Numbered from the stretch's first letter, positions 1-15,500 are shown. The stretch is DNA of 64,000 nt from Zerene cesonia (GCF_012273895.1 NC_052121.1:2728001-2792000), one strand, 5' to 3'. Numbers and translations: made by a program. Notes: a model not told the origin generated them from the letters alone.

Positions 1-745
1 ATCACGTCATAATAAAATATTATTACCGGCGACATGCGAGGGGATATCATTTCACGGTCAACTATTGCGTGTTATAAAAAAATTACAAACCCGTCAGCAC
101 TGAGTTAAGTGTGACAATATAAATGTCTATATTTTTTCTAATTATCGAGTCACCTGTGGTTCATACAATGAAAATAGCGAGACACGCCCTTATGGCTCGG
201 GCGTGTCTAGGTGAAGTACTTAGTCTGTAATGTAATATAATATGAAACTGTGAAAGTTATTTTGACAGCGCTCGATGCTAGGCATACGCGCCTTGACTTT
301 GCCCGCTATTTCGGGGCGCGGTCGTCGCCACCGCCCTTGCTTTTTACCCTGTTTGGTCTGGCTCACCGCCAACCGCGCCCTGTAGTCTACTCTTTAAATC
401 ATTCAGGCGAAAGTAGTCAAATTATTTATTTAGTGTATTAGTCTAATATCAGATAAATTGATAAACGACCAACATAATTATTTTTAATAAATTAGTTTAA
501 TGATAATTTTGTACAAAACGTATTATTGGAAAGTGCAATCAAAAAGCCGTACGTACATTAATGCGTGACAACTGTTAATAAAGTCCTTAGTTATTGAAGT
601 GCAAAATATCGTGAAAAAAATATTTAAATTTCTTTTTTTAATAACATGTGACGAGATGTTACTAATAACACGTGAAAGCGTATTAAAATTTGCAAAAACT
701 GTGATATGTTTTGTGATCAGTTCAGACCAGTACCTTAATAACCTA
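1..745. other. Non-coding stretch with hairpin and GC patch
   Basis: No supportable exon. It contains a perfect 10 bp inverted repeat (AGACACGCCC at 180-189 and GGGCGTGTCT at 199-208, 9-base loop) and a GC-rich patch at about 275-400 without a convincing frame. A half-site related to the hairpin, GGCTCAGGCGTGTCT, recurs near 12,948. Confidence 0.5.
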
Positions 746-1745
746 NNNNNNNNNNNNNNNNNNNNNNNNNNNNNNNNNNNNNNNNNNNNNNNNNNNNNNN
801 NNNNNNNNNNNNNNNNNNNNNNNNNNNNNNNNNNNNNNNNNNNNNNNNNNNNNNNNNNNNNNNNNNNNNNNNNNNNNNNNNNNNNNNNNNNNNNNNNNNN
901 NNNNNNNNNNNNNNNNNNNNNNNNNNNNNNNNNNNNNNNNNNNNNNNNNNNNNNNNNNNNNNNNNNNNNNNNNNNNNNNNNNNNNNNNNNNNNNNNNNNN
1001 NNNNNNNNNNNNNNNNNNNNNNNNNNNNNNNNNNNNNNNNNNNNNNNNNNNNNNNNNNNNNNNNNNNNNNNNNNNNNNNNNNNNNNNNNNNNNNNNNNNN
1101 NNNNNNNNNNNNNNNNNNNNNNNNNNNNNNNNNNNNNNNNNNNNNNNNNNNNNNNNNNNNNNNNNNNNNNNNNNNNNNNNNNNNNNNNNNNNNNNNNNNN
1201 NNNNNNNNNNNNNNNNNNNNNNNNNNNNNNNNNNNNNNNNNNNNNNNNNNNNNNNNNNNNNNNNNNNNNNNNNNNNNNNNNNNNNNNNNNNNNNNNNNNN
1301 NNNNNNNNNNNNNNNNNNNNNNNNNNNNNNNNNNNNNNNNNNNNNNNNNNNNNNNNNNNNNNNNNNNNNNNNNNNNNNNNNNNNNNNNNNNNNNNNNNNN
1401 NNNNNNNNNNNNNNNNNNNNNNNNNNNNNNNNNNNNNNNNNNNNNNNNNNNNNNNNNNNNNNNNNNNNNNNNNNNNNNNNNNNNNNNNNNNNNNNNNNNN
1501 NNNNNNNNNNNNNNNNNNNNNNNNNNNNNNNNNNNNNNNNNNNNNNNNNNNNNNNNNNNNNNNNNNNNNNNNNNNNNNNNNNNNNNNNNNNNNNNNNNNN
1601 NNNNNNNNNNNNNNNNNNNNNNNNNNNNNNNNNNNNNNNNNNNNNNNNNNNNNNNNNNNNNNNNNNNNNNNNNNNNNNNNNNNNNNNNNNNNNNNNNNNN
1701 NNNNNNNNNNNNNNNNNNNNNNNNNNNNNNNNNNNNNNNNNNNNN
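746..1745. other. Assembly gap, 1000 N
   Basis: A run of exactly 1000 N, the usual placeholder for a gap of unknown size in a scaffolded assembly. Distances across it are not reliable. Confidence 0.99.
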
Positions 1746-4700
1746 TCAGGCGGTAGACAAAAATAACAGAAAACCTTGTCTATGGAAATTTTTATAAGTA
1801 CGATCTTTAATTTGTAACAAAAGTAAAATTGTCTTTGATCTTAAAAGAAAAACATAAGATACGCCACGTCGAAACAAAAGAAGAAATTCAGAAGCATCGT
1901 AAGAACTCCGTTTCGTAAAACGTTGCGACAATAGTATCTACTAAAAAGAAGCGCTGCACTGAAGATGATTGCATCGATTACTGCGGCTCGGCTAACGGTG
2001 GTATAGACTATAGAGTATAGATGGAATGTGTAGCCGTCAGCCGGCCATTGTTCCTTGTAGCAAAAAGCGATTACGGCCACGCTCAACAACGCATACTAAA
2101 CTTATGCACCTGCTGTATATAAAAAATATACAAGATAATATACCGCTTAATAAGAATGACTGAATCGATCAATGCATACCCCCAATAATACATATACTTT
2201 TATCAACTTTTCAATATTATGTAGGATGGATTCGACACTGCATTAAATATACTTTTTGCAAAATTATTCAATTTACAATTCTCCATAAGAAATGGTCCAG
2301 ATGCAATTTGAAGTTGCACAACACATTTGTGGAGTAATGTTCTCAAAATAAATTATAAGCTAACGTGCAATTTCACAGCGTTGAAACCTTAACAACCGTA
2401 TTCATTCTCGTTATCTGTGCGATAGTTCTATCATTAAATTACACGTAAACCCTATTACCGTGTAGATAGGCAATAGGAGTAAAATTAAATCATGAGGAGG
2501 CGTAGGGTGGCAGGTGGCCGAGACGCCGGATCAAGTGCAATTTTCCAGTAACTTCATCCGGCCCGATGCAAGCCCGACTCAAAGCACGACTTTAAGGATC
2601 GATGTCGATATTATGGTCTGGGCGGTTCATAAAACATTGATTCATACCCAGTCTACTTTACTACCTACATACCTTCAGGATGTACCAATTATTATATTCC
2701 TATATATTGCTCTTTCAATAGTAGCGAAAGCACAAATCTTTTCTTGATTCGATTTATTAAAACTTAAAAATGTTTATCTTTTTACGTTCAAGCTTCGCAC
2801 CCTAAATCTTTTGTAAATAGTGTTGATACTGCCGCGCTTAAACTTTACGGGTATCTTGCATAAACATTTAAACAAAGCTAAAACATTTTAATTAAGCTAA
2901 AGTTAGCGCAATGATACGGAATTACATTTAATTTATAAATGCTCTTAAAATTTCAATGTTACGTCTACAGCTTGGCGCAGAATTCAATTCAATTCAGCTA
3001 AAATGTATGTACACGTAAACTTTTCATCTACTTTAGTAAAAGGCTCTTCAAAACTGCATATAAACTACACAGGCTCGTGCACCGCGCTCATGCAAGAGAC
3101 AGGATGGGGAGTCACGACCCCCCAGCCGCCATTGCTGCTTTGCTCAAAGGTACAACCTGCGATTCAACTGTACGTGAAATTCAACCACGCCAAGGCTATA
3201 CAGACGGTGCTATTAAATTTCCTACTTAGAGTCCCCTTACTCTGAATTTTTATTTTAATAGACGACTATAAAAACAATTTTTACAATGTAATCTTCCGGA
3301 ATATAAACTTACTATACGATGATACTTAATAGACATAGTTCACAGCGACAACATTCCAATAACCTCAGTCTAAAGGTTCAATTATGAAATTCCATCGAAG
3401 TCAAAGCTTGGAGCACAATTTAATATTAGACCGATCCAAACAGAAAGCGTTGTGAAAGTAAGAAACGAATATGACACCGACTGTGGTCTAAGAGTAGATC
3501 ACTGCCACCGCTGCCGATATATGAATCGGTTTATTGCTTCACAGAACAGAACACCAATACATAAGTTAATGTGTGAAAAGGACATTACATCAGATCGCAT
3601 CTGGATCACATATCTGGCAAATCAATATGGCATAGCTCCACTCCAAAACTGAAGTGTTAATTAAATGTATACGCAAATAAGCTACTCGGATGTGTGAGAG
3701 GGTTCGGCGATATTTACAGACACATTATGGTAGGAAAAACAAACTTGGAGCACTTAAACCCAGTCGCCTTGTCACATCTTAGGACGGAGACATCGCTACA
3801 GCTCGGCTTACGACAAACATGAAAATCCCTAAGAGGCTCTTTTCACAAAATAAAGAATTAGAACATCATGCTAATGTTCTGCAAAACACGGCAAACATTA
3901 TGTTTCGTGATGTATCTAATTACTTAGTTTCACAATAAATTTTGAAATAAATGAAATGATAAAAGTTTTTAAGAAGATTTCCATAGCTAGACAGAAAAGG
4001 GAATCGAAATAAATATAGAGACCTTTTACAAGTCGCTTATCCATCAGTTGGCCGGTAATTGGTTAGCGAGAGGGTGAGAGTGCACGGAAGAGTAACGTGG
4101 AACTGTCGGGAGTATCTCTAATTAACGCTCGAAGCCCACCGTTGATGCGATTGGCCTCGCCTAATTGGAACACTGTCTGTCGTATAGGCCGTGCCGCGAA
4201 TCCGTTACTTTTCAATCTACACAATGTTTTGGCTTTGGTTTACTATTTCAAAGTTTTTTTATATACCGATTTGAAAATGCCGTTCATATTATATCCTCAT
4301 TTTAAACATTTCGCACACTATCACATAAGCTAACCTGCTCTAGAAATTAAATGTATGAAAGATGAGAATCGGCACAGCTGAATAAAAGTTCCGGGATGTG
4401 TGTAATAATGAAAATTAACGTCTATGTTATAAAATGTTTGCACAGTATCGTATTGTGTTGAGAGTATACCATAGCAAAACGAGGACTTTTTATTCTTTCA
4501 ACATTTGGCGTGTGGTGACTCAGAATGATGATGTGTTGGCATCGATCGAGCACAAAATAAAACTGCTCGTGCGTTATGCCAGTCGATTATTAATCAGTTT
4601 AGTTCAAATTTAGCACGGATGAGCTATCGTTATGCTACAAATCACGCGTGTACAACTCTTTTGTATGCAAAAGATTGAATCAGACGCAGGTGGAACAGAG

Positions 4701-6355
4701 GCAAGGCGACTTTGAATTTAAAATGATATGTACTTGTTAAAATACATGTTAATAATAAAGAGTTGAAAATATGTGCTCAACTCAAATTGTGGGGAAAGTA
4801 GAACGTTATCTCAATACAACTGTATCAGCATAATCTGACGGCTTGCAAAATTAATATCTATATCAACAGAGTCAAGTGTGGTATGTGAATGCACACACGC
4901 GCTCTGTCCCCTTTTCATAAAATGCAATATTATGTTATCAGCCAAGTGTGATACACTGAGTTATTATCAGATATCCACTTATCAAGAGAAAATTTTAGCG
5001 TATAATAAATAAATAATCTATTCTAAAGAATTTTTATCCAACATTTCAGTAAACAATGCCTTACTCAAAATATTTATTAGATTAACCGAAAGTTAGGAGA
5101 CGCATTATTTGAGTATGTACATTCAATCGTACCGCAAAGGCTATCTGTTTGCTGTATAATTTATAGCTCAAATTATCTGACAACACCAGTCTCACGTCAT
5201 CCACACTTGCTTTATTTCTGTTCCAAAATTACCATATAAGACACAGCTGCATATAAATTGTCGTTATGCAGACAGATTCAGAGCATGCAAATTTAGACTG
5301 CGGTACTAGCCAATACAATTGGATTATTTTTTTCTCTTTTTGTTTAATATTTGTAAGGTAGAAACTCATATTAGCGAGTTGTATTATTCAAGCGACAGTC
5401 GTGGCAGGGAATTCAAGAAACAACAGTTTTATGAGTTACGATCGCAATTACTGATTACTAGCATAATATTGTAAACGCTAACTGCAAATAAAATGTCGTT
5501 TTATGGTTAAGTGCAATATAATTTTAAAGCGAGCAATAAAGTAAGAGAAATCGTAAGACGGCATTCAATTAAAACTTATCGTTTTCTAAAGTCTCGCCGC
5601 CATGATTACTTGCCAAGTATAAAGTAATATCGAAAAGAGACCTCTATAATATATTATTTTTGTTGTCATAAAAAATGGACTGACTGCAGTGCGCGCTTTT
5701 ACAGGAAGCATATAATCTGCCAGTTGAAAATGATGCTAATAGTACGCGAGTTTTATAGCCGAAATAGCATTTAACAGTCTAACCAATTATACAGGAGCGG
5801 TTCTAAAATAAGCTTAGTTGAAGTAAAAATTTATGTGTCAGCCAACGAACGTTTAATTCAAAGAGACAGAACGGTCGTGTGGTCGTGTTCGTGGCGCGAG
5901 CAGCATCTCTCTTCATCTAAAAGTTGTACAATGTTGGATCAAAATCGATCATAACGTTAAAAATGAACACGGAAATTGCATCAGGGATCGTGATGACGCA
6001 TTCGCTAGCCGACACTGCAGCGTAGTTTAATTTGCACGGGCTCTCCGCCGGGGACCCAATCAATTGCAAATAACAATTTCCGAATAACACACAGCCGGCT
6101 TATCGTTGAAAGGTTAACGCCACGAACGTTCGATTCAATTTGTCGTCGCTTATTCATTGATTCTATTTCACTAGTTGTTAATTATAGATTGTAAGTTTTA
6201 GTTAACACGTTGCAGATGGGAAGTGATCTAAAAAAACATTTAAAAAAATGTCATATTTCAAGTGAAATTATATTTTCGTGAATTTTATGATGGCTATGTT
6301 ATTTTGTAAATTAGTCAGTAACACAGTCATACAACGTTTTCTGTGAATTTATGAA
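1746..6355. other. AT-rich non-coding stretch with small GC islands
   Basis: No exon, RNA gene or intact repeat recognised. Higher-GC patches lie at about 2,490-2,600, 3,070-3,200, 4,030-4,200 and 5,870-6,180. The last two hold homeodomain-like and CCAAT-like words (CTAATTAACG, GCCTAATTGG, CAATCAATTGCAAAT) and read like regulatory DNA, by inference only. Confidence 0.4.
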
Positions 6356-6358
6356 AGA

Positions 6359-6580
6359 CTAATTAAGCCCACCGCTTCGTACGCGTAGTCAAACAAAAAA
6401 AAAATATCTAGATAATCCCGGGGTTTTACTTGCATTATTTCCCTAGAAATTTCGGAATAACATCCTTTATCGAATCTTGAAACTAGCTTTGTAACAAATT
6501 TCATCCAAATCGGTTCAGTAGTTTAAGCACGAAGAAAAGACTGACATATACTTACTTCATATATACTAATTATATAATAA
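6359..6580 (-). mobile_element. Decayed non-autonomous Helitron-like element
   Basis: Read on the minus strand it shows the lepidopteran Helitron layout: a 5' TATATAATTAGTATATATG, an internal CTGAACCGATTTGGATGAAA segment, and a 3' CGTACGAAGCGGTGGGC followed by a degraded TTAGT instead of CTAGT. It is short and without coding capacity. Confidence 0.6.
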
Positions 6581-6589
6581 TAGCTAGTA

Positions 6590-9500
6590 GGGATTACTAC
6601 TTAGATATATGACAATATAATTAATATTCTTATACGAGTATATTAGCCATATTATATCAATGTTCTTCACATCATAATAGCTAATAGTAAATTTCAACTA
6701 TAAAATTGACCTGTATGAAAATAATTATAAGATACCATATTATGTGTGGTTATTAGCAAATATTTTCAGTCCTAAATAATATTATCTATATATCAGTCTT
6801 CATTGTTCTTATGTTTTCAGCATTTTTTTTCTTTTTAATCAATAGATTACATCAGTATAAATAAATAAGTGCGACAAATTTTTCTTGTAACCATGTAATA
6901 TTGAGCTAAACATCCGAAATTATCTCAATTGACTCAATGCAATATACGGGCCCTCTCAATATCGAATCAATGACCTTTTATCAAGCCAGCTTCCTCGTGA
7001 GACTAAGTTGCAATCTCAAAACTGACTGAAGACTCGGTTAATGACCTCCTACGGTTAAAAATACACGTCTCCCTCCCACGTTTGGTCAAGGGTATATATG
7101 AAAATGTACATAAATACTTTATCGATTAATTTTTATGTAATCAACAAGACATATTAAATTCTTATTTAAATTAAGAAAATTCTTCAGAGAAAACCTTTGA
7201 CTATTGAGTGACATTTATTGCAAGATATTTTTTTACGATTTATTAATTATACCGCATTACATGCAATATCTTTGTGACATATTCGCGGAACTTAACTAAA
7301 TTCTGATTAACGCTCACCGATAAGAATGCGATATCACGTTTTTTAATTTTGTTGTATACTGACCTTGCATTTATAATCTAATCAGCGAATAGCTCTCCTA
7401 CTAGGAACCTTTATTAAACATAGCTTTATCGAAAAGCAAGCAGATGGCGAGTTATCGAATCGTGAATCTTCCCGTAGAGTCATCACGACGTAAATCGTGA
7501 GGGTAACAGCAACAAGACCTGATAAAGTGTATGTACCCTGAACGGGAAACGTTGTCGAAGATCAAAAACATGGCTTTTGTTTATAAGTAATTACTGCTAT
7601 AAAATCTTAACAACACAATGGCTCTGCAACGGTGAACGCAACAAAAAAACTCGTTGTCTTATCCTAATTAGAATCACGTTTAATTAACGTCTATCTTTTT
7701 GCTGCTTAAACAATAAAATTTAGTTATTTAACAACCGATTCGTTCAAAATTCAAATTTTACAATCTTTCTATAAAAACGTCGTTCTAGAATTAATTTTAA
7801 GTGGTCAATTATCTCCTACTGTTCTGCATCGAACTCTTCAATATTTTAAAATTTTATTATGTTGTTGATATTTTGTAACCACGTTTGCAAAGATTTTAAT
7901 CAAAATAACAACTGTAACGCATATTTATTAACAACAGAATCCGCACAATATACATTAGTGGTCTAATAAAAGCGACCACGATGGAAATAAAAGCTGTAGT
8001 GTCGTGCTTCAGAAAAAAAGTCGGGCAAGTGGTAGGAAATATTCGGTAATGGTGCACGCTGAAAGTCGGTCATGACGATGGCCCGCGACGCTTTCTCGCT
8101 GCCTTTATGCGTCGGCGTCGACTGCGGCTCCTTTACATACAATCATGCATTACACAGCTTTCAGCCTACTATTTATAGGGCTGTCACATTATAAAACAGA
8201 TGTACGATCAAAGGAATAATAAAGAATTGAATATTTATGGTGAGTTTGACTGTGGTTGCAGTATCTATGTGTAAGCCACAATAATAATTAATAGAGGATT
8301 ATGTTGTATGTACTGTTTCTTTTTTGAAACAAATATTATTATAGATAAATATATAAACACATTTGAACTTAAATATAAGATTCGTTTTTATGATACTATA
8401 TTGCCAGTTCAGAAGCAGTCTTGGTTTTCGGCAACAGTCGAGAGAAGTGGCAACCCTAATACGTGTGCACAATGCTCCGCGGCCCACATCGCGATTCTGT
8501 GAGTCACCGGCGGCGCCGGCATACGGGTCTGTTTACAATTGACGCGATTGATGACACTCGCAGAAGTCGGCTTTACCTCTTAAGAGATTTCGCACATTTC
8601 TGCTGAGCGAATCCGGCGATCTGTTGCCATTTCGGCGCAGTTATTGGTGCAATATGAATGGAGTGCTAACGTCCGTTTTCACACTGCTATCAATGATTTG
8701 TGATTTTTATATTTACTGAATGTTTATCTTTAACACTCAACTGTAGGAGAGCAATTAAAGTCTAGATTTGCTACAAGGAAAAATTTAAATATAAAAACTT
8801 AACCTTCATCGTTTATGCTGAAAATCACAAACCGCTTAATTTCAAAGAAGGGCTTTGAACTATGTATTATATATAGCTGAACCAAATCTTAACTGCTCAA
8901 CAACATCTGTTTTACGTTGTTCCACGCTCCACTGAAACAGTACTTCAGGTACGAAATGTAGTGAAGCGAATCGCCTTATAAAGGAAGAGACGAGCATACA
9001 TAATCTTAATGATGTACATAGAGTAAGATGAGTGATGTATTGTATCGTGTGTTGAGTAACATTACCAACGATACTGGTTGAGAAATTTTGTGAATAAAAC
9101 GCTTTTACCCAACTGATGATTCAATGGGTTGTGACTAACCCGTTCTTGGATTTAATTTTTAGCATGACACTTATCTATAAATAAAATGCAGTGGTTATCA
9201 TGATAAATAATGCTAAATTATGATCAGCATTAAATACTTAATTCAGAGCTGAGGTCACGCTATAACATTTATTAAATGACTAATTTGTAATTGATTCAAC
9301 GCCTGAAAAAGAGGTTAGGTTGGAATAACTTGGTTAATATTTGTCACAATAATTTAAGCGACACTTGTTTAATTATTAGTACGATATGAAGTTTTATTAA
9401 TACAGTTATAAGAATATGTATTATTATACTTAATGCTTGACATGAGCGTGAGAATTGAAAGGGTGTTTTCATAACATGCATGTGCAAATGAATACGCTAG

Positions 9501-12500
9501 CTGAAAATTCACGATAGAAAGCAGAAACCGATATGTTTTGAAAACAACACAGATAAATACTTATAAATATAGATCTTTTGTCGTAAAAAATAAATTGCAT
9601 AAAATAAAAAATAAGAATATCAATGATACTGTACATTTTACACACGTGTTGCGTGCAGTTGCTAAAATTGGAAATTGACGCCTCGTAAGGCCAAGTGAAA
9701 TCGATTATGCTACAGTGAATAAAATATAATAGTGCTATATTCATATTATGTAGAAATAATTTTATTAATATTTTGTCTGCAAGTAGACGAATTGGCACCA
9801 ATACTGGAAATAACAACATTATTTATTGGTACGTTAACGTTAGGATCCTTATAACTATAAGCGTGTCACATATCATCATCATAATATGCTATGGGTATTA
9901 TGATTATATTACCGGCTGAATGCTACTGCGGTGTTGCCAAAGTTAATATAGCAATGCCTTCCTATCATATATCACACTTCATACTTTGAATTTGAAATTT
10001 ACACATTACATTCATAAGAATCACAAACTTCACAGAGCACGGTATAGTTGTGACATCAAATAAACGCATGACATCCGAATGGTTCACATACATTCATCAG
10101 AGCTGTCTATATTTTTTTTTTGTTTATAATAATATCAATAATTCTAAAAAATTTAAATGGTCCTTGGCTTAGATTTGATTGTAGAACGTATTGGAACGAT
10201 TGAAATTTGCAGTCACCGGGGATGTTAATATTCAGAATAGGCGCAATGTGCGTGGGGTTTGCATGAACAAGTTTTTATCTTCCCACAAGACTGCATATCG
10301 CTAACCGGTAAACAAAAACGAGTTCAGTTCTGCAGAGCCTACCTACATTCCACCGCAGTAGACGGCTAATTATAAACGCTTATCTATAGAACAATTAATG
10401 ATCAAGGACAAAGAAAGTTCCATTCAATATAACGACGTAATATAACTTCATGATCACAATATAGAAAGAAAATTGTTTTCCAAGTGTTGCATGTTTGTAA
10501 CAGTTTAATTGAACGATTGAAAGTTAAATAGAGACAGAAACGCGATTGTGAGACAAGTCTGTAATGATTAGGTTTCAAAAGAAAATCTCGACATACTTTG
10601 CACAAGCAGATATAATATCGTGTTGTAGAATTCGATATATATTGTTTTGTAGAAGATAAAGCGGGGGAAAATAAAATAGCAGTGAAATCTCCAGCAGCGA
10701 AGTGCACAGTTAGCAGACGGAATTATCGTATCGGTTGCGGTGTGGGGTGGTTATTTCTGAACGTTTCGCGAGAATTGTCGTAAGTATCTTAGCAAACCTA
10801 GTATTCATAGATTATAGAGTGGTCAATGCTCTCAATTCTAAAGTCTACCACTCTCCATTCCATGCTGGGCTTAAATGCTGAAAACACTAAACTCAACGCG
10901 AACTCGATTATAAATCCATACACCAGTGAGTATAATAAAAGTAGCTACTGAAAAATGAATAAAATTAAGTTGATGGTATTGACAAGAATAGAACGGGTTT
11001 GTAATGACCTACTGCATCAAAGGAAATTTTATGAGTCAGACGTTTTAAGTCTCTTGTGTTTGATGGCAATTTCTGATTCAAATAAGATATTTGAAATTTA
11101 ACACTGCATCAGCACGGCGTAATGTATGCAATAAAATAACAATGTCGTTGCTCTTTTCGGTACGGTACCTTAAATGTAGCAAGTAAAATAATCTTAACAA
11201 CTCCTTAAAAATTTAATACAAGTTTGCAATTTTTATACATTCGCAAGAACCAAGACGGTTACGAAACCGAAACGTAACTCTTACAAAAACCTTTAGCCAA
11301 AACCTGTACAACGGGTAATAATAAATCGTACGTCATCGCCTTCTTCAGAAAAGGCATACACCAGCACTGGCCGTATGAAAAGAAATTCTGCGAAAGCTTT
11401 TATAGCTTGCCATGTTTATTTTAAATAGATTGAATAAATTAAAAACCACTACCGTTGCAAGGGTGGCGGTGCAAGCGAAGCGTGTTTTACTTCTTACTTT
11501 GAATAATTATGCAATAAAAATACTTGGAAAAACATTTTCTAATAAAGTTTAAATTAATTTAAATAGTCAACGCTATACGAGCATATAACACGAGTTTAAT
11601 TTTAAATTTTTAGCAACAATATTCTATTACATCTCTAGTGTATGCAACGAAGTATAATGATTTAATTACACATTACAGACAAGGAGTCTACTGTCTAGAA
11701 AATATGCTAAACTGACGCGAGCGCTGTCTCATGTCGACGTCGGAGTCTCGACTTCCGACCTGTAAAAGCGTGAGAACAAACCAAAACGGCATTACCAATT
11801 AAAGGAACAACTCTAAGTTATTCGAGCTATTAATTGCTTAGCCAATTGCGGTCGCGTCTCTCTGTTTACATTGAACATTTAACTATATAAAAGTAGCGTT
11901 CTAGACATCCTGACTTAATCATGCAGATGTGGGTTCGCTAAAATGTTCTATAATAAGTAGAAATGTGGGCGAAATGCAGTTGCTGAAAATGAATCAGCAA
12001 GGGTAATGCCTTGGGTCAGGAAGATGGCGATCGCGTAGGCAGACTTGTAATAGGAACCTGTTTGGGTCATGCAACTCATGCATTTCTATTTATAACCACG
12101 CCTTTCTGCATTCGGCCCAAATACAATCGACTACCTTTGCAAAGCATCGTATAATGTATCTACAGAAGGTATCAATGCTGGTATTTTATTAAGTTGTTAG
12201 AATAGTCAAGTTTTATTATAAAAGTTATAATATAAAAGTTCAAATACATTATTTATCCTAATAAAATGTATGAAATGATTCATAAATAATTCTCTTAAAC
12301 CGTTAAAAGATTATTGTTAACGGAAGCGAGCAAGACAATTGAACAAATGAAATAGTAACATTGAGTAGGAGTAAGAAATTGATACGTACCCGAAATTCGG
12401 TTCCATTCTAATGAACAAAGACTAAAGACCAGCGTTTAGTCACTCATTGTTTTATAGACAACTTTATAACATGATGAAATACTAATCAGCGATGAAAGAT

Positions 12501-15500
12501 TTGTTTTACTTCATACTGTAATCAGAATAAAGTGCGTGGGTGAAGTAATTGGAAATATTGTATTATCCACTCACCTTAATTTAAATCAATGAGTAGGTGT
12601 TGTAATTTGCAAAACTATTGGTTACAAAGTAAGAACATAGAAGAAGCCACTGCCTCTTTGTATGTTCATGCGACAATTAAGAAATCGTCTTATGTAAGGA
12701 TAAAAGAAAAACTTCTTAAGCAGAGGCAATTAATTTCAAACAGGCTTTTACGGTAAACTGTGAAACATGTTTTTATTTCCTACAATATATCGGGTGGTGT
12801 ATTGAACTTATTTGTGTTAATTTCCAATTAGAAGTAGAGTATCGATCGCTTTCCTGGAACACGCCTGGAATTTATTGACCTATGTCTACGTTGGTATTCA
12901 ACTAATTCGATGTCCGCGATTGCAGCGTACCAACACGTCTATTATAGGCTCAGGCGTGTCTTCGTTTACCATACAAGTCCTCCATTCCCGGAGCTGTTTT
13001 TAGAATGCAGCAGACACTCTCTATGCGCACAATTACGCTTACATATAAAGAAGACACGATCGTAATTTCGATTATTTATTACACATTAACTTTATGTGCA
13101 TTATGAAGATTTTTGCAGAAAAATTACGGACTCTTGTTAAAGGTAGACAGCAGAAACGTTCTGTATGGTTCGTTTTAATGAATATAAAGATTTGTAATGG
13201 TGTTGTAGCGCAATATTGAGGTCTATAACTATAATAGATCTTTTAAAACATCGTAATAGCATTTAGTATATCGTCTAGGTCCTTTCACTAAAACTCGTGG
13301 CATTTAAAAGCAGATACACAATGAGCACAGCACGATCTTGATAGACGTCTCCTGCCTTCTCAAAATGCATATTAATCCTGTGATATTTCAAAACAGCTCC
13401 ATTTGTGAGATGGCATCGGATGGTATAAATACCATATTCATGAAGTTGTATCTAGACAAATAAAACGGAATATTACTAGTGTGTCCGTTTCAATCTTACT
13501 TTATGATCATGGAATGTGTTTGAAATCTGCACTAGTGTTATAAATTTTAACAATTTGCGAGTGTATGCAATGTAGTTATATTTCTCGATTTAATATCAAT
13601 AACAAGTGAAAATTTTTAATCACGAAGGAAGCGTATTTTTCCTGTTTGTGTATTAGACATGCCGTAATACAAAAACGGTTGGCAAGCGAGCAAGTTTTGA
13701 TGCTACATTTTATTTACCACTGAGCGTAAACAACAATGAAAGAACTATCTAGAGCTTCCTAGCAATTAGTGGTTATTCATTTAGTTGGTGGGCTTTTTGT
13801 CTCTTTTCTTACACAACTATCCGACCTCATTAGTTAACAGGTCGAAAAGGCGATTTCCTTCTCAGCCATAAAGTCGTCACCGCTGCGCCGAGACAACAAT
13901 CACGAGACTGACCTTCAATTGTTGCAAAAACTGTATTGTTATCAATAATAATGTATAGTGCGATGATTTCGTTTATGTTACGTATTTCGTAAGAATCTTG
14001 TATTATACTTTCAAGGAATGTTTTAATTTGCACAACAACATCGTTGTCGCGGGCCACGTGGCTCGTGTCTTCAATGCTAGCTGGTAGCGTACCGTTTGCC
14101 GCCATAATTGCTGCCATTAAGATGAGTCACGCTCAACGACGCGCCTGAGACTCGCCTGTTTTATCAATTACCATCACTCGGTACAATAATCTTATTCATT
14201 TTAATATTTTGTTTTCATTCGATGTGAATATTAACATTAGGAATGTCATTTTCGCTCTATGATATTATAAACGACCTTCGAACCCTTGTTAGAAATTTTC
14301 TAACAGCAATGCAGAGAAAGCGTCGGTCGTTGTCTTTTCCGCGCGAAAGCTTCAAGTAATAACTGAAGAAGTCTCTGTCTGCATGACATCACCCAGAGTA
14401 ATTAATGATCAGAAATATGCACTGCACGTCTAGCCTGGGGCAAAGCGAGTCCACAGGAAATAGCCGCTTACATCATAGGTACATACATCGTCTAGCGTCG
14501 AAGGAATAAATTCACACTTAAATCAAGATAAGATATGAATATTCTTCAAATAAATAAAATAAAATATAGAATCTCCTATAATCTATAATAATATGGTGCT
14601 GACCAATATGACCATAGGCATTATTAACTACCCCTCTAGCATAATAATAAAGCATGCCAGACTGGTTGATGTCATTGTATGTGTTTATTCACAATTCAAG
14701 TAAGTATTGCATAACAAATCATCAAAGTTAACGACCCCTGTAAAAGAAAACTAACATTAAAGCTTACTGCAAATTACATTTAGAATGTAATTATCAAATG
14801 ATTAGATCAACGTTGCGCTGGCTTTTCAATATTCAGACATATATCGATAAATAAAATCTAATTTCTGTTCTTTCATGCGGCAATTTAATAAGCAATTACA
14901 ATAATAAACAATGTTCTTGCTAATATCCTCGAAATTGTAGTCTATCGTTAACTGTGTTTGAACTTCAAACACACTGCTTTTAATGAAGATATTACCATCA
15001 ATCTTGTCAACCTATTTCCTCTTAACATAGCTCAAGTGTCGTACTAAATACAATTATCGAATTGAAGGAATAACATGCTACATGTTTCTCGTCTTCAACG
15101 TGAACTCGGGAGTTATAAGTAGAATTAGTAGATGACGTTATTGAAAGCTGGGTGGTAAGACAAATGTCTAAGCCACGTTTATAAATAGTCCATGACGATG
15201 TTAGAATTGAGACTTTAAGCGAAACGCTTGAGGGCATACAAGGCGCACGGGAGAAAATAAAATACATAGCCACATACGACATGACACTAATTTAAAACCT
15301 CCCGTCAGATGTCGGAGTGGCGCAGTGAATCAAGCCGCTCCTGTGCACGAAATGTAAATAATTATTACGAGTATGAGTGAGCACGCCCAGCTCACTACGA
15401 CACCTTCGATACTTTTAACAACGCAGGGACATGAATATTAATAATAATAAGTGTCTCGTCACGTTACATTATTTTTAGCTATAACGAGGTATTAACACGT

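Noticed and set aside
599..1756. Long open frames across the N runs at 0.75-1.75 and 38.67-39.67 kb
   Set aside because: The frames stay open only because N has no stop codons; the real flanks are AT-rich and non-coding.
9469..9819. 116-residue minus-strand frame as a membrane protein gene
   Set aside because: AT-rich hydrophobic frame expected by chance; no conserved motif, no splice or promoter support.
13830..14117. 95-residue minus-strand frame containing ARDNDVVVQIKTFL, considered as the missing phosphatase C-terminus
   Set aside because: It lacks the GSxDNITV arrangement, the following VVFL strand is not in register, and no acceptor fits the phase needed after residue 364.
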